From: Paraburkholderia sp. CNPSo 3272
Lineage (GTDB): Bacteria; Pseudomonadota; Gammaproteobacteria; Burkholderiales; Burkholderiaceae
DNA: 64,000 bases
Assembly: GCF_024206495.1 (NCBI RefSeq)
Contig: NZ_JAMBPQ010000001.1
Location: 248,001 to 312,000, forward strand
Reading direction: 5' to 3'
Shown: positions 35,709-46,444 of the stretch, piece after piece
Position numbering within the stretch: the stretch's first letter is position 1
Layout of the letters: every line of letters begins with the position of its first letter
Made by a program: the position numbers and the translations under genes
The notes under the pieces: generated by a model
What the model saw: only the letters and a program-made list of their open reading frames with translations
What the model was told of the DNA's origin: nothing
Database searches by the model: none

Positions 35709-35734
35709 AAGCCCGCAAATCTGCGGGCTTTTTT
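35709..35734 (+). terminator. Terminator after tRNA-Leu copy 2
   Basis: AAGCCCGC pairs with GCGGGCTT over a 6-base loop, followed by six T. Confidence 0.9.
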
Positions 35735-35853
35735 GTTTTGCGGCCGATATCCGCTCGCGTCCCTCCGTTATGTTTCATGGTATACATTGCCAAACGGCGA
35801 GGCACGGCGCGTGCGGGCGTGCAAACCCATGGCAAGTCGATCGGGAAGACCGA

Positions 35854-36219
35854 ATGGAATTCGTTGTCGTCGCAGCGATCGTCGCCGTCAGCTTTGGCGC
35901 CGCCGCGACCTGGCTGCTCGCCACCCGGCTGCCCGAGCGCTGGCTCGACAAGAGCGCCAGCGAGGGCCGTTATGCCCATCTCGGGCTGCAAAACGAGCGG
36001 TCCGCCGACGCGGACCCGCGTCTCGATCAGGCCCGCATCGATACCCGACGCGTACGGCGCCCGACGCGTACGGCGCTCACGCGTGAGCGCAAGAATACAG
36101 GGCGCCGCGCAAATGATGCGAGCGTTGCGCCCCGCAACCGCTCGCCGCGATCACGACCGCACCGCCCGCCCATAGCGCCTGGGGGCACCCGTCGAACGCG
36201 CTCACTCGTGCGAACCTAG
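35854..36219 (+). CDS. Hypothetical protein with N-terminal membrane helix
   Basis: 121 aa. A clear hydrophobic helix at residues 2-25 (EFVVVAAIVAVSFGAAATWL) is followed by a highly Arg-rich, low-complexity part that may be disordered. The last 18 bp overlap the convergent oxlT-like gene. The first about 60 residues look like real coding sequence; the Arg-rich end may reflect a frame running through noncoding GC-rich DNA. Uncertain. Confidence 0.35.
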   Translation: MEFVVVAAIVAVSFGAAATWLLATRLPERWLDKSASEGRYAHLGLQNERSADADPRLDQARIDTRRVRRPTRTALTRERKNTGRRANDASVAPRNRSPRSRPHRPPIAPGGTRRTRSLVRT

Positions 36220-37527
36220 CGGCGAAGGGACGAACGCCGAATCGGCAATCCTCGCCTCTTCACCCGACTGAAAGATCCAGCGCCGGCGCATCGGTTGCAA
36301 GATCACCTTTGCGCTCACCCCCGCCATCATCGCCACGCAGGCGACCATGTCGAACACCATGTTCCAGCCGCCGTGAATCGCCAGCAGCGTCGCGACAGGC
36401 ACGAGCATCGCCGCGGTCCCCTTCGCGGTATAGAGGGTGCCCGCGTTGCCGGCCGCGTACTTCGCTCCGAACGTATCGGCGCAGGTCGCCGGAAAGTTCG
36501 AAAAGATATCGCCGTAGAACAGGAACACGAGCCCCGAGAACAACATGAAGAGATACGGGTCGTGGCCGAACGCGCGCAAGCCCAGCAGCGCGAGTCCCTC
36601 GCCGAGAAACGTGATGAACATCGTATTCTCGCGGCCGATGCGATCCGAAATGAGCCCACACAGCGGCCGCGTAAAGCCGTTGCAGAGATTGTTGATCGAG
36701 AGCGTCATGGTGAGCAGCGGCAGCGTCGCCGCGACGAGCGTGACCGGCATCGAGGCGAACCCGTAGCTCTTCGCGATCGGGCCGATCTGCGCCGTCGCGA
36801 TGATGCCGCCCGCCGCCACGCAGACGAACATCGCGTACATCACCCAGAATACGGGCGCGCGAACCATTTGCTTCGTCGTATAGTCGGTCTTCGTCGCCAC
36901 GATGCGCTTCATGCCCGTCGCGTGTGCGGGAGGCTTCGGCCGCACCATCACGAGTGCGAGCAACATGATGCAGGCACCCTGCAGGAGTCCGAAGAACACG
37001 AACGCACGCTCATAGCCCGACTGCTGGATCATGTTCGAGATGGGGATGACCGTGAGCGCCGCGCCCGCACCGAAGCCGGCAGCCGTCATGCCGGCGGCGA
37101 GACCGCGCCGGTCGGGAAACCATTTGAGCGCGGTGCCGACGCACGTGCCGTACACGCACCCCGCGCCGATGCCCGAAATCACCGCCGCCGCGTAGAGCAC
37201 CGGCAGCGCGGGCGCCCACGCATCGAGCACCCAGCCGAGCGCCACGCAGCACGCGCCGCCCATGACCACGGGGCGCGGGCCGAAGCGGTCGACCAGCCAG
37301 CCCTCCACGGGAACGAGCCAGGTTTCCGTCACGATGAAAATCGAGAAGGCAAGCTGGATCGCAGCCTGCCCCCAGTGATGCCGTGCGTCCATCGGCACGA
37401 CGAAGAGCGTCCACGCGTACTGCAGGTTCGCCACGAGCCCCATGCAGAGAATGCCGGCGACGAGCTGCACCCAGCGGTTGTGCCGCCGGGCCGTATAGCC
37501 GCCATCGATACGATCGGTATATGCCAC
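36202..37527 (-). CDS. MFS oxalate/formate antiporter (OxlT-type)
   Basis: 441 aa, twelve predicted helices. N-terminal MQLVAGILCMGLVANLQYAWTLFVVP and FSIFIVTETWLVPVEGWLVDRFGPR match the OxlT branch; the second half carries FTRPLCGLISDRIGRENTMFI and NFPATCADTFGAKYAAGNAGTLYTAKG, also OxlT-type. It should exchange oxalate for formate across the inner membrane. Its place in a cluster with formyl-CoA transferase and oxalyl-CoA decarboxylase supports this substrate strongly. Confidence 0.9.
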   Translation of the reverse strand: MAYTDRIDGGYTARRHNRWVQLVAGILCMGLVANLQYAWTLFVVPMDARHHWGQAAIQLAFSIFIVTETWLVPVEGWLVDRFGPRPVVMGGACCVALGWVLDAWAPALPVLYAAAVISGIGAGCVYGTCVGTALKWFPDRRGLAAGMTAAGFGAGAALTVIPISNMIQQSGYERAFVFFGLLQGACIMLLALVMVRPKPPAHATGMKRIVATKTDYTTKQMVRAPVFWVMYAMFVCVAAGGIIATAQIGPIAKSYGFASMPVTLVAATLPLLTMTLSINNLCNGFTRPLCGLISDRIGRENTMFITFLGEGLALLGLRAFGHDPYLFMLFSGLVFLFYGDIFSNFPATCADTFGAKYAAGNAGTLYTAKGTAAMLVPVATLLAIHGGWNMVFDMVACVAMMAGVSAKVILQPMRRRWIFQSGEEARIADSAFVPSPLGSHE

Positions 37528-37657
37528 GTTGTCTGTCTCCGTCCGTTGTGATTGCGCGCGGGCTTGTTTCGCATCGCGTCGACGCCGGTGCGTGCGCCAT
37601 CTCCCGCGTTACCGCCAGCGCGGCGGAGGTGAGTTCTGCCGCGCCTTCCCTCAAACG

Positions 37658-39052
37658 TCAAGCCGCCTCGAGTTGCCGCAGCAGCGCATCGATGCTGCCC
37701 TTCGCATCGCCGAACAGCATTCGTGTGTTGTCCTTATAGAAGAGCGGATTGTCCACGCCCGCATAGCCCGTCGCCATGCTGCGCTTTGAGACGACCACGG
37801 TGCGCGCCTTCCACACCTCCAGCACCGGCATGCCGGCGATCGGGCTGCCCGCATCCTCCTGCGCACCCGGATTGACGATATCGTTCGCGCCGATCACGAG
37901 CACGACGTCGGTGCTCGTGAAGTCGTCGTTGATTTCGTCCATTTCGAGCACGATGTCGTAGGGCACCTTCGCTTCCGCGAGCAGCACGTTCATGTGGCCA
38001 GGCAAGCGCCCCGCAACGGGGTGAATGCCGAAACGCACCCGAATGCCGAGCGCGCGCAGCCGCCGCGTGATCTCGCTGATGGTGCCTTGCGCCTGCGCGA
38101 CGGCCATGCCATAGCCCGGCACGATCACGACCTCCTGCGCGTCGCGCAACAGCGACCCCACTTCGTCTACGCTGGTCGCCACGACCTCGCCTTGCGGCGC
38201 CTCGCAGGCCGTTGAACTCACCGCCCCGAAGCCGCCCAGGATCACCGAAACGAAGCTGCGATTCATCGCGCGACACATGATGTAGCTGAGAATCGCGCCA
38301 CTCGATCCAACCAGCGCCCCCGTCGTGACGAGCAGATCGTTGTCGAGCATGAAGCCCGTTGCCGCTGCGGCCCAGCCCGAATAGCTGTTGAGCATCGAGA
38401 CGACCACGGGCATGTCCGCGCCGCCGATCGCCATTACGAGGTGCACGCCGAGCGCCGCCGCCAGCACGCACATCACGATGATCGCGTAGAGTGCGTCGCC
38501 ACCGTCAGGAGCACTGACGAAGCGATAGCCGAGCGCGATGCACGCGCCCAGCACGACCGCGTTGAGCAGATGTCGCGCGGGCAGCACGAGCGGCTTGCCG
38601 CTCACCGTGCCCTGCAGCTTCAGGAATGCGACAATCGAACCACTGAACGTGACCGTGCCGATGAAAGCGCCGACATAGATCTCGGTGTCGTGAATCGCGC
38701 GCTCGACGCCGTTCATCGTGATCTTCGGCGAGAGAAAGTTCGCAAAGGCGATCAGCGTGGCCGCGAGGCCAACGAAGCTGTGCAGCACCGCGACGAGCTG
38801 CGGCATCTGCGTCATCTCCACCCGGCGCGCGAGAATCGCGCCCAGCCCGCCGCCCATCAGCGCGGCGATGAGTGCGATTTGCAGGCCCGCACCGCCCGTG
38901 ACGAGCAGTGTGGCGAGCACGGCGATCACCATGCCGGTCACGCCATACAGGTTGCCGCGCCGCGCACTGGCGGGATGACTCAGCCCGCGCAGGCTGAGGA
39001 TGAAGAGCGTCGCCGCGCCGAGCCATGCCATGTTGCCGATTCCGTTGAGCAT
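37658..39052 (-). CDS. pntB: NAD(P) transhydrogenase subunit beta
   Basis: 464 aa. An N-terminal membrane domain of about eight helices (residues 1-260) precedes the NADP-binding domain III, with [14 protein letters not shown] (Rossmann motif), [18 protein letters not shown] and [16 protein letters not shown]. With PntA it moves hydride from NADH to NADP+, driven by proton entry. 9 bp after pntA, so the two are an operon. ATG 39052. Confidence 0.95.
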   Translation of the reverse strand: MLNGIGNMAWLGAATLFILSLRGLSHPASARRGNLYGVTGMVIAVLATLLVTGGAGLQIALIAALMGGGLGAILARRVEMTQMPQLVAVLHSFVGLAATLIAFANFLSPKITMNGVERAIHDTEIYVGAFIGTVTFSGSIVAFLKLQGTVSGKPLVLPARHLLNAVVLGACIALGYRFVSAPDGGDALYAIIVMCVLAAALGVHLVMAIGGADMPVVVSMLNSYSGWAAAATGFMLDNDLLVTTGALVGSSGAILSYIMCRAMNRSFVSVILGGFGAVSSTACEAPQGEVVATSVDEVGSLLRDAQEVVIVPGYGMAVAQAQGTISEITRRLRALGIRVRFGIHPVAGRLPGHMNVLLAEAKVPYDIVLEMDEINDDFTSTDVVLVIGANDIVNPGAQEDAGSPIAGMPVLEVWKARTVVVSKRSMATGYAGVDNPLFYKDNTRMLFGDAKGSIDALLRQLEAA

Positions 39053-39061
39053 GACGTCTCC

Positions 39062-40630
39062 TCAGGTCCGTTGGAACATCTTCAGCATGCGCTGGGTGAC
39101 GAGAAAGCCGCCCGCGATGTTGATCGTCGCGACGACGAGCGCAATGCCCGCCAGCAGGGTCACGATCGTGCCCGCGTTGCCTGGATGCAGCAACGCACCG
39201 ATCACGATGATCCCGCTGATGGCATTCGTCACGCTCATGAGCGGCGTATGCAACGAGGGCGTGACGTTCCAGACCACCTGATAGCCGACGAACACCGCCA
39301 GCACGAACACGGTGAAGTGCGCGACGAATGCGCTCGGCGCCACGGCGCCGAGCGCTAGCAGCAGCAACGCGGCAACGACGAGCGCCGCGAGCGACCAGAC
39401 GCCGTTGCGGCGCGGGGCCTGCGCGGTGGCATCCTTCGCGTTGCCGGTCGCGACGGCAACGGGCTTCGCCTGTGCAGCCGCTTGCGGCGTAGCCGAGACC
39501 TGCACCGGCGGCGGCGGCCAGCACACCTGGCCGCGCTGCATGACGGTGGTGCCGCGCTGCACGACGTCGTCCATGTCGAGCTTCAACTCGCCGTCTTTCG
39601 CTGGTGTGAGATCGGTCAGCAGATGGCGGATATTGGTCGCGTAAAGCTGGCTCGACTGGTTCGCCATGCGGCTCGGCAGATCCGTGTAACCGATCACGGT
39701 CACGCCGTTCGCATTCACGACTTCACCTGGGCGAGTGAGCTCGCAATTGCCGCCCTGCTCGGCCGCCATGTCGACGATCACGCTGCCCGCTCGCATGCAC
39801 GCGAGCGTCTGCGCGTCGATGAGGCGCGGCGCCGGCTTGCCGGGAATCAGCGCCGTCGTGATGATGATGTCGACCTCGCGCGCCTGGGCCTCGAACAGCG
39901 TCATCTCCGCTTCGATGAACTTCGCGCTCATCTGTTTGGCGTACCCGCCCGAGCCGCCGCCCTCCTCCTCGATGTCGATGCTCAGGAACTCCGCGCCCAT
40001 GCTTTCGACCTGCTGGCCGACTTCGGGGCGCGTATCGAACGCGCGCACGATGGCGCCAAGACCGCGCGCGGCGCCTATCGCCGCGAGCCCCGCCACGCCC
40101 GCGCCGATCACGAGCACCTTGGCGGGCGGCATCTTGCCGGCCGCCGTGATCTGCCCCGTGAAAACGCGCCCAAAATGCTGGGCCGCTTCGACGACTGCGC
40201 GATAGCCGGCCATGTTCGCCATCGAGCTGAGTGCGTCGAGCTTCTGCGCGCGCGAGATGCGCGGCACGCAGTCCATCGCGAGCACCGTGACCTCGCGCGC
40301 CGCGAGTTGTTCGAGCAGCGCGGCGTTTTGCGCGGGCCAGATGAAACCGATCAGCGTCGCGCCGCGTTTCAGGCGCTGCACTTCTTCACTCGAAGGCGGA
40401 CGCACCTTGACGACGATATCCGCGCCGCTCAAGAGCGCTTGCGCGTCGTCCACGACGCGCGCGCCTGCCGCGCGGTAGGCGTCGTCCGGGTAGGAAGCGC
40501 TCGCGCCCGCCGTCGTTTCCACTTCGACGGCATACCCGAGTTTAATTAGTTGTGCCACGCTTTCCGGCGTCGCGGCGACGCGTCGTTCGCCTTCGTGTGT
40601 CTCACGGGGGACCGCGATCGTCAATGCCAT
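39062..40630 (-). CDS. pntA: NAD(P) transhydrogenase subunit alpha (fused alpha1-alpha2)
   Basis: 522 aa from ATG 40630. Domain I occupies about residues 1-380: [20 protein letters not shown], the Rossmann segment [23 protein letters not shown] and the RQD-like loop. A linker rich in Pro/Ala is followed by a membrane part of about four helices (residues 420-520). Split in some bacteria; here fused as in E. coli. Makes NADPH from NADH. In this cluster it may turn NADH from formate oxidation into NADPH for biosynthesis, which is inference. Confidence 0.95.
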   Translation of the reverse strand: MALTIAVPRETHEGERRVAATPESVAQLIKLGYAVEVETTAGASASYPDDAYRAAGARVVDDAQALLSGADIVVKVRPPSSEEVQRLKRGATLIGFIWPAQNAALLEQLAAREVTVLAMDCVPRISRAQKLDALSSMANMAGYRAVVEAAQHFGRVFTGQITAAGKMPPAKVLVIGAGVAGLAAIGAARGLGAIVRAFDTRPEVGQQVESMGAEFLSIDIEEEGGGSGGYAKQMSAKFIEAEMTLFEAQAREVDIIITTALIPGKPAPRLIDAQTLACMRAGSVIVDMAAEQGGNCELTRPGEVVNANGVTVIGYTDLPSRMANQSSQLYATNIRHLLTDLTPAKDGELKLDMDDVVQRGTTVMQRGQVCWPPPPVQVSATPQAAAQAKPVAVATGNAKDATAQAPRRNGVWSLAALVVAALLLLALGAVAPSAFVAHFTVFVLAVFVGYQVVWNVTPSLHTPLMSVTNAISGIIVIGALLHPGNAGTIVTLLAGIALVVATINIAGGFLVTQRMLKMFQRT

Positions 40631-40830
40631 GATCCGCCTCCTTGCATCACAACAGAGCGCACTGCGGCGGGAACAAACGCAATCGGCGGCGCGCCAATGC
40701 ATCTGGCGCGCCCAAAGCGTAGCCACGACTTCATGAAACGTCTCCTGTGTCGGCCGGAGTTGGCGCTTGAGCGCCTTAGTCCGGCTGCATGTTGGAATTC
40801 TGTGTGCCGCGGCTCGACGAGGGCTTTGCC

Positions 40831-41088
40831 CTATGACGTGCCCAGGCTGGGCGAATTGCCGCTCTTGAGGAAAGCGAGCGCCGCTTGCCGGGCACCGGCA
40901 ATCGCGGCGGCCTCGCTTTCGAATACGGTTTCGTCGACCACCCATTGACGGGGCAATACTGCGGCCGCCGGTGAGTCGGCGGCGGGCTCGACCGCGTGGA
41001 TCGCGGCGAACGCGGCCCAGCCGCCGTTATGAATCATTTGCCGGGCCGAGAGTTCGACCTCGAAATGTCCGAGTCTTTCGGTGTGCAT
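40831..41088 (-). CDS. Small conserved protein, beta-beta-alpha type
   Basis: 85 aa. Opening [12 protein letters not shown], a strand [12 protein letters not shown] and an Ala-rich helix [20 protein letters not shown] at the end, the same plan as the small proteins at 2570-4970 and 9608. Lies between pntA and the PAS gene, 18 bp after the latter, on the same strand. Function unknown; the position suggests co-expression with the oxalate genes. Confidence 0.7.
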   Translation of the reverse strand: MHTERLGHFEVELSARQMIHNGGWAAFAAIHAVEPAADSPAAAVLPRQWVVDETVFESEAAAIAGARQAALAFLKSGNSPSLGTS

Positions 41089-41106
41089 CGAAGAGTTCCC
41101 GAGGTT

Positions 41107-41541
41107 TCAGGATTGCTGGGCCTGTGCTTCGAGTTCGGTGATGCGTTTCTTGAGCGCGCGCTCCTCCTGGAAGCGCACCGTCTCATCGCGGATCACGGCG
41201 ACGATGCCGTCGAGTTCGCCCTGCGGCGAGTGCAGAAGCGCCACGGTGAAGGCAATGGAAAGCGCCTTGCCCGCCTTGTCCACGGCCGGCACGCGCAGCA
41301 CGTCGTTGCCATAGCGCGTCTGGCCGGTCGCCATCGTCTTGTGATAGCCCTCCCAGTGGCGCCCGCGCAGCCGCTCGGGAATGATCAGGTCGAGCGTCTT
41401 GCCGAGCGCTTCTGCCTGCGTATAACCGAACATGCGCGTGGCCGCCGGATTCCAGAACGTGATGTCGCCGGCTGCGTCCGAGATGACGATGGCGTCCCCG
41501 ATGGCGTTTGCGAGCTGCTCGAAATCGATGGCGGATTGCAT
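41107..41541 (-). CDS. PAS-domain protein without output domain
   Basis: 144 aa from ATG 41541. One PAS fold: LANAIGDAIVISDAAGDITFWNPAATRMFGYTQAEALGK (in parts), then LIIPERLRGRHWEGYHKTMATGQTRYGNDVLRVPA, ending in a helical coil EERALKKRITELEAQAQQS. No kinase, GGDEF or DNA-binding domain follows. Single PAS proteins of this kind may bind heme, flavin or a small acid. It sits inside the oxalate cluster. Role unknown. Confidence 0.82.
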   Translation of the reverse strand: MQSAIDFEQLANAIGDAIVISDAAGDITFWNPAATRMFGYTQAEALGKTLDLIIPERLRGRHWEGYHKTMATGQTRYGNDVLRVPAVDKAGKALSIAFTVALLHSPQGELDGIVAVIRDETVRFQEERALKKRITELEAQAQQS

Positions 41542-41709
41542 GGCGATGACTATGTGGGATGGGTCGTTTATCGTCGTCGCGCGGCACGCATTGCACATGC
41601 CGCGCGGCGTCCTGCCTGCCGGTCAGGTATTGCGGTGCTGCGCGGGCGCAGCGTCGGCCGCGCCCGCTTCGTGCGTGCTGCGTTCAGCTGCTGGAGCTCG
41701 ATGCGGAAC

Positions 41710-42960
41710 TCAAACCGCACGCACCTCATGCAGCGCCGCGATCTGCTGCGCCGTGTAGCCGAGGTCGGCCAGCACCTGGTCGGTGTGCTCGCCGAGCAGC
41801 GGCGAACCCGTGATTTCCGGCTTCAGGTCCGAGAACTTGATCGGGCTGCCCACCGTGAGGTACGAGCCGCGCTCCTTGTGCGGCACTTCGACGATAGTAC
41901 CGCTCGCGCGCAGCGACGGGTCATTAGCAATTTCCTTCATGCTGAGCACCGGCGCGCACGGAATGTCGAACTTGCGCAGGATGTCGACCGCCTCGAACTT
42001 GGTCTTGTCGGCGAGCCACGCTTCGATCGTCGCGAAGATGTCGAAGATATGCGGCTGACGCGCCTGCGCCGTAGCGTAGTTCGGGTCGTCGATCCATTCG
42101 GGTTTGCCCAGAGCGCGGCAGATCGGCTCCCACGCGTGGCCCTGCACCGTGAAGTAGATGTACGCGTTCGGGTCCGTCTCCCAGCCCTTGCACTTGAGCA
42201 CCCAGCCCGGCTGCCCGCCGCCGCCTGCGTTGCCGCCGCGCGGCACGACGTCGCTGAACGTGCCGTGCGGGTACTGCGGGTATTCCTCGAGGAAGCCCAC
42301 GCGCTCCAGACGCTGCTGGTCGCGCAGCTTCACGCGGCACAGGTTGACCACGCTGTCCTGCATCGACACGGCCACCTTCTGGCCCTTACCGGTTTTGTCG
42401 CGGCCGATCAGCGCCGTGAGAATGCCGATGGCGAGGTGCATGCCCGTGTTGCTGTCGCCGAGCGCAGCGGCGCTCACCGTGGGCGGACCGTCCCAGAAGC
42501 CGGTGGTCGAAGCCGCGCCGCCCGCGCACTGTGCGACGTTCTCATAGACCTTGAGGTCGTCGTAGTGGTGGCCTTCGCTGAACCCCTTCACCGAAGCGAC
42601 GATCATCTTCGGGTTGAGTTCCTTGATGCGCTCCCACGTGAAGCCCATGCGATCCAGCGCGCCGGGGCCGAAGTTTTCGACCATCACGTCCGATTCGCGA
42701 ATCAGCTTTTCCAGCACTTCCTTGCCTTCGGGCTTCTTCGTGTCGAGCGTGAGCGAGCGCTTGTTGCTGTTGAGCATGGTGAAGTACAGCGCATCGACTT
42801 CGGGAATGTCGCGCAACTGCGAGCGCGTCACGTCGCCGGCGCCCGGGCGCTCCACCTTGATCACGTCCGCACCGAACCACGCGAGCATCTGCGTGCAGGC
42901 GGGACCAGCCTGCACGTGCGTGAAGTCGATGATCTTGATACCGTCGAGGGGTTTGCTCAT
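41710..42960 (-). CDS. frc: Formyl-CoA:oxalate CoA-transferase
   Basis: 416 aa, class III CoA-transferase. N-terminal [39 protein letters not shown] pattern in parts, the active-site Asp region [14 protein letters not shown], and the Gly loop [12 protein letters not shown] that is characteristic of formyl-CoA transferase. It transfers CoA from formyl-CoA to oxalate. Located 36 bp after oxc on the same strand; the two enzymes together detoxify or use oxalate. Confidence 0.95.
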   Translation of the reverse strand: MSKPLDGIKIIDFTHVQAGPACTQMLAWFGADVIKVERPGAGDVTRSQLRDIPEVDALYFTMLNSNKRSLTLDTKKPEGKEVLEKLIRESDVMVENFGPGALDRMGFTWERIKELNPKMIVASVKGFSEGHHYDDLKVYENVAQCAGGAASTTGFWDGPPTVSAAALGDSNTGMHLAIGILTALIGRDKTGKGQKVAVSMQDSVVNLCRVKLRDQQRLERVGFLEEYPQYPHGTFSDVVPRGGNAGGGGQPGWVLKCKGWETDPNAYIYFTVQGHAWEPICRALGKPEWIDDPNYATAQARQPHIFDIFATIEAWLADKTKFEAVDILRKFDIPCAPVLSMKEIANDPSLRASGTIVEVPHKERGSYLTVGSPIKFSDLKPEITGSPLLGEHTDQVLADLGYTAQQIAALHEVRAV

Positions 42961-42996
42961 TTGTCGTATCTCCTGGTCTACCTGATCTATGAGGGC

Positions 42997-44745
42997 TTAT
43001 TTCTTCATGGCCGCGCTTTGCGGATTCAGATTCGTGAGACGGCCGCTTTCGGTCCCGGCCGATTCGTCGATGACTGCGTTGATCAACGTGGGCTTGCCCG
43101 ACGCGATCGCCTCGAGCAGCGCGCTCGTGAGCTCTTCGGGCGTCGTCGCCTGATGGCCGACGCCGCCGAAGGCCTCAATCATCTTGTCGTAGCGCGCGTT
43201 CTTGACGAACACCGTCGGCGCGACGTCGCAGCCGCCGCTCGGGTTGACGTCGGTGCCGCGATACACGCCGTTGTTGTTGAACACGATGGTGCAGACCGGC
43301 AGGTTGTAGCGGCAGATCGTTTCCAGCTCCATGCCCGAGAAGCCGAACGCGCTGTCACCCTCGATCGCCACGACCTGGGTGCCGCTCGTCACCGCTGCGC
43401 CGATCGCGAAGCCCATGCCGATGCCCATGATCCCCCACGTGCCCGAGTCGAAGCGCTTGCGCGGCTGGTACATGTCGATGATGCTGCGTGCGTAGTCGAG
43501 CGTGTTCGCGCCTTCGTTGACCACGTTGATGTCCGGCCGCGTCTTGAGCACGTCCCGGATGGCGCGCAGCGCGCTGTGGAAGTTCATCGGCGACGGGTTC
43601 TTTGCGAGCGTCGCGGCCATCTTTTCGAGGTTTGTGTTCTTGCGTTCGGCCACGGCGTCGAGCCACTCTGCCGGCGGCTTTGGGAAATCATTGCCGAGGG
43701 CTGCAACGAGCGCTTCCACGCATGAGCCGATGTCACCGATCACCGGCGCTTCGATGGCGACGTTGCTGTCGATTTCCGTCGGCGCAATATCGATCTGCAC
43801 GAACTGCTTAGGTCCGGCGGCCGCACCCCAGGTCTTGCCCTTGCCGTGCGAGAGCAGCCAGTTCAGGCGCGCGCCGATCAGCACCACGGCGTCCGACTCG
43901 GCCAGCACGAACGAGCGCGCGGCCGATGCCGACTGCTCGTGTGTGTCCGGCAAGAGACCCTTGGCCATCGACATCGGCAGATACGGAATGCCGCTCTTCT
44001 CGACCAGTTCGCGGATTTGCGCGTCGGCCTGGGCGTAGGCGGCGCCCTTGCCGAGCAGGATCAGCGGACGCTTCGCATTCCTGAGCACGCCGACAGCGCG
44101 TTGCACTGCATCGGGTGCGGGTATCTGGCGCGGCGCCGCGTCGACGACCTTGATGAGCGACTGCTGAGCCTTCACCGCGTCGATGGTCTGCGCAAGCAGC
44201 TTGGCCGGCAGGTCGAGATACACGCCGCCGGGGCGGCCCGAGACGGCCGCGCGAATCGCGCGCGCCACGCCGACTCCGATGTCCTCGGCGTGCAGCACGC
44301 GATACGCCGCCTTGGCATAAGGCTTCGCCGCGTTGAGCTGATCCATCTCCTCGTAGTCGCCCTGCTGCAGGTCGACGATCTCGCGCTCGCTCGAACCGCT
44401 GATGAGGATCATCGGGAAGCAGTTCGTGGTCGCGTTGGCCAGTGCCGTGAGGCCGTTCAGGAAACCCGGCGCGGAGACGGTCAGGCAGATGCCCGGCTTC
44501 TTCGTCATGTAGCCCGCCACGGCCGCGGCGTTGCCGGCGTTCTGCTCATGCCGGAAGCCGATGAAGCGCATGCCCTCGGCCTGCGCGAGACGGGCGAGAT
44601 CGGTGATCGGAATACCCACGAGGCCGAAGATCGTGTCGATATCGTTCAGTTTCAGCGCGTCGATGACGAGATGGAAACCATCGGTCGTTTGCTGCGCTTC
44701 GGGCACAGGGTTCTGCTGTGCCTCGTTGATGCCTGCTTCTGCCAT
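42997..44745 (-). CDS. oxc: Oxalyl-CoA decarboxylase
   Basis: 582 aa from ATG 44745. ThDP-dependent enzyme: N-terminal [39 protein letters not shown] with the catalytic Glu-type region, the middle domain with ADP-binding features, and the C-terminal ThDP motif [36 protein letters not shown]. It decarboxylates oxalyl-CoA to formyl-CoA and CO2. First gene of the oxc-frc pair; candidate operators lie just upstream. Confidence 0.96.
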   Translation of the reverse strand: MAEAGINEAQQNPVPEAQQTTDGFHLVIDALKLNDIDTIFGLVGIPITDLARLAQAEGMRFIGFRHEQNAGNAAAVAGYMTKKPGICLTVSAPGFLNGLTALANATTNCFPMILISGSSEREIVDLQQGDYEEMDQLNAAKPYAKAAYRVLHAEDIGVGVARAIRAAVSGRPGGVYLDLPAKLLAQTIDAVKAQQSLIKVVDAAPRQIPAPDAVQRAVGVLRNAKRPLILLGKGAAYAQADAQIRELVEKSGIPYLPMSMAKGLLPDTHEQSASAARSFVLAESDAVVLIGARLNWLLSHGKGKTWGAAAGPKQFVQIDIAPTEIDSNVAIEAPVIGDIGSCVEALVAALGNDFPKPPAEWLDAVAERKNTNLEKMAATLAKNPSPMNFHSALRAIRDVLKTRPDINVVNEGANTLDYARSIIDMYQPRKRFDSGTWGIMGIGMGFAIGAAVTSGTQVVAIEGDSAFGFSGMELETICRYNLPVCTIVFNNNGVYRGTDVNPSGGCDVAPTVFVKNARYDKMIEAFGGVGHQATTPEELTSALLEAIASGKPTLINAVIDESAGTESGRLTNLNPQSAAMKK

Positions 44746-45082
44746 GACGTCTCCTCTTTGGCGGGGCGTTGTGTGATTCGTGATATACAATATTCCACAC
44801 ACAATATTAGTCAAGCGTTTTTTAGCCCATCGCGCGTTTGCTGCACTGCGTCGCGCCTCGCTGCATCGTCGCGGTCTCGTACGATCGCTCGCAGCGGCAA
44901 CTTGATGAGGCGCACCATGGGCAAGCGCTTTCAATCGGCCCAAGCATCCTGACGAATTTGTTACGGACTCCATAACTTTCTTTCAACATCGCGACGCTCA
45001 TTCAGACGATCTGCGTATCGATGCCGCTACCTCATGCGTCGAGCCGATATGAACCGGCGGCTCGACGCGGCGCGCCTGCGTT
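44746..45082. promoter_or_regulatory. oxc upstream region with candidate GntR operators
   Basis: 337 bp. ATACAATAT at 44785-44793 and ACAATATTA at 44801-44809 lie 40-64 bp before the oxc start, in an AT-rich patch. ATACAATAT occurs again upstream of the GntR gene (45862-45870). No gene supported here. Confidence 0.55.
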
Positions 45083-45802
45083 TCAGTCCAGAAAATCGCA
45101 GTTGGCTTCCACGAACAGTGCGAGTTCGATCGAGTGCTGCCGCACGAGCTGCTCGACGCGCTCGGTGTCGCGCGCTTCGAGCGCTTCGATAATGCGCATG
45201 TGCTCGACGATCGATCGCGACGCGCGATCGCTCTGCGCGATAGTCATGCGCCGGATCGCGCGTACATGCATGAAGATGTTCTTGATGGTGTCGACGATGA
45301 TGGGCGACTTCGATAGCTCCACCAGCGACTGGTGAAACATGATGTTCGCTTCCGAGTATTCCTCTATATGGTCCGATGGCGTCGAGTCGCCGAAGGTCGC
45401 GAACATGCGCCGCAGACCCGCAATGTCGCCGTCCGAGGCGCGCTGCGTCGCGAGGCGCGCCGCGATGCTTTCGAGCGCGGCCCACATATAGATCATCTCC
45501 ACAATCTCCTTGCGCGTTTTGCGCAGGATGTAAACGCCGCGGCGCGGCACCGTGCGTAGGAAGCCCTCCTGCTCCAGCAGCGTCATCGCTTCGCGAACCG
45601 GTGTTCGGCTCACGCCGAGCTTCTCGGTCAATTCCTTTTCGTCTAGCCGGATCTCGTCTCGCGAGCGGTAGATGTCGGTTGCGGCAATGGCCTGCTTGAG
45701 CTTCGCGTAAGCCTGATCGCGCAGCGAAGCGCTTGCGTTGATCGGCTCCAGCGTCAAGGTGACCGGGGGCGGCGCGGTGACGAGTTCTCTTTCGGCGGAC
45801 AT
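45083..45802 (-). CDS. GntR-family regulator (FCD) of the oxalate cluster
   Basis: 239 aa. Winged helix at about residues 50-90 (LDEKELTEKLGVSRTPVREAMTLLEQEGFLRTVPRRGVYI in parts), then FCD domain with metal-type residues in MFHQSLVELS and IVEHMRIIEALEARDTERVEQLVRQHSIE. It lies upstream of oxc on the same strand and shares the ATACAATAT motif in both upstream regions, so it probably controls the oxalate genes and itself; oxalate or an acyl-CoA may be the signal. Confidence 0.88.
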   Translation of the reverse strand: MSAERELVTAPPPVTLTLEPINASASLRDQAYAKLKQAIAATDIYRSRDEIRLDEKELTEKLGVSRTPVREAMTLLEQEGFLRTVPRRGVYILRKTRKEIVEMIYMWAALESIAARLATQRASDGDIAGLRRMFATFGDSTPSDHIEEYSEANIMFHQSLVELSKSPIIVDTIKNIFMHVRAIRRMTIAQSDRASRSIVEHMRIIEALEARDTERVEQLVRQHSIELALFVEANCDFLD

Positions 45803-45861
45803 CGGTCGTTTGTCTCCAATGTTCTGCTTAGCTGGAGGCTGCTGGAAATTTCATATTTCCA

Positions 45862-45870
45862 ATACAATAT
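45862..45870. promoter_or_regulatory. Candidate GntR operator upstream of its own gene
   Basis: ATACAATAT, 60 bp before the GntR start codon, identical to the copy at 44785-44793. Confidence 0.5.
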
Positions 45871-46045
45871 ATCAGTGCGACGCTCGTGGCTAAGCGGGGT
45901 TTACGCGAACTGGGGGGCACTCGGTCCGCGAGGTCATCCGCAATCCATACAGCTTTGCTTATGTTTTTCGAAAAAAACTTTAACTATCGTTTATTAATTT
46001 GCGCTTCTACTCTTGCTTCACGCCACTCGACATGAGGAGACAGCC

Positions 46046-46408
46046 ATGAGCCACCTGGACCCCCGCCACGATCGTCAACTGCAAGCGCAGCTATGCGCAT
46101 TCAATACGGCATTTGCCGAACTAGGCCTGCGTTTTCGCTGGGATGCGCGCACGCTCCACTCGCTCGCATCGATTGCCGGTGAACATGCGCGCGTCGCCGC
46201 CTATATCGAGACGAATCACCCGCATCTGCTGAAGGCGTACAGCATGGATTTTCTGTGCGAGGCGATCCTTGCTCGCAAGAATGCGCAGGCGCCCGGTGAA
46301 TGGCCACTGACCGCGCCCGCTCAACGCGGGTCACAGGAATGGGGCACGGCAGCCGCGATGGAGCAGGATTGGCGCGAAGGCGGGTTGCCCGCGCTTGCCG
46401 GCGCCTGA
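46046..46408 (+). CDS. Conserved hypothetical protein
   Basis: 120 aa from ATG 46046 with GAGGAGA upstream. Helical-looking: DRQLQAQLCAFNTAFAELGLRFRWD then LHSLASIAGEHARVAAYIETNHPHLLKAY. No membrane segment, signal or catalytic motif. Convergent with the acyl-CoA synthetase gene and ends at a strong inverted repeat. Divergent from the oxalate GntR gene, so it may be co-controlled. Function unknown. Confidence 0.7.
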   Translation: MSHLDPRHDRQLQAQLCAFNTAFAELGLRFRWDARTLHSLASIAGEHARVAAYIETNHPHLLKAYSMDFLCEAILARKNAQAPGEWPLTAPAQRGSQEWGTAAAMEQDWREGGLPALAGA

Positions 46409-46444
46409 GGCGCACGCACGAAAGTGCGAACCCCATGACGACGA

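Noticed and set aside
40996..43725. 909-codon plus-strand open frame opposite the PAS, frc and oxc genes
   Set aside because: Composition (Arg, His, Val rich) is that of an antisense shadow; the minus strand has complete conserved enzymes.
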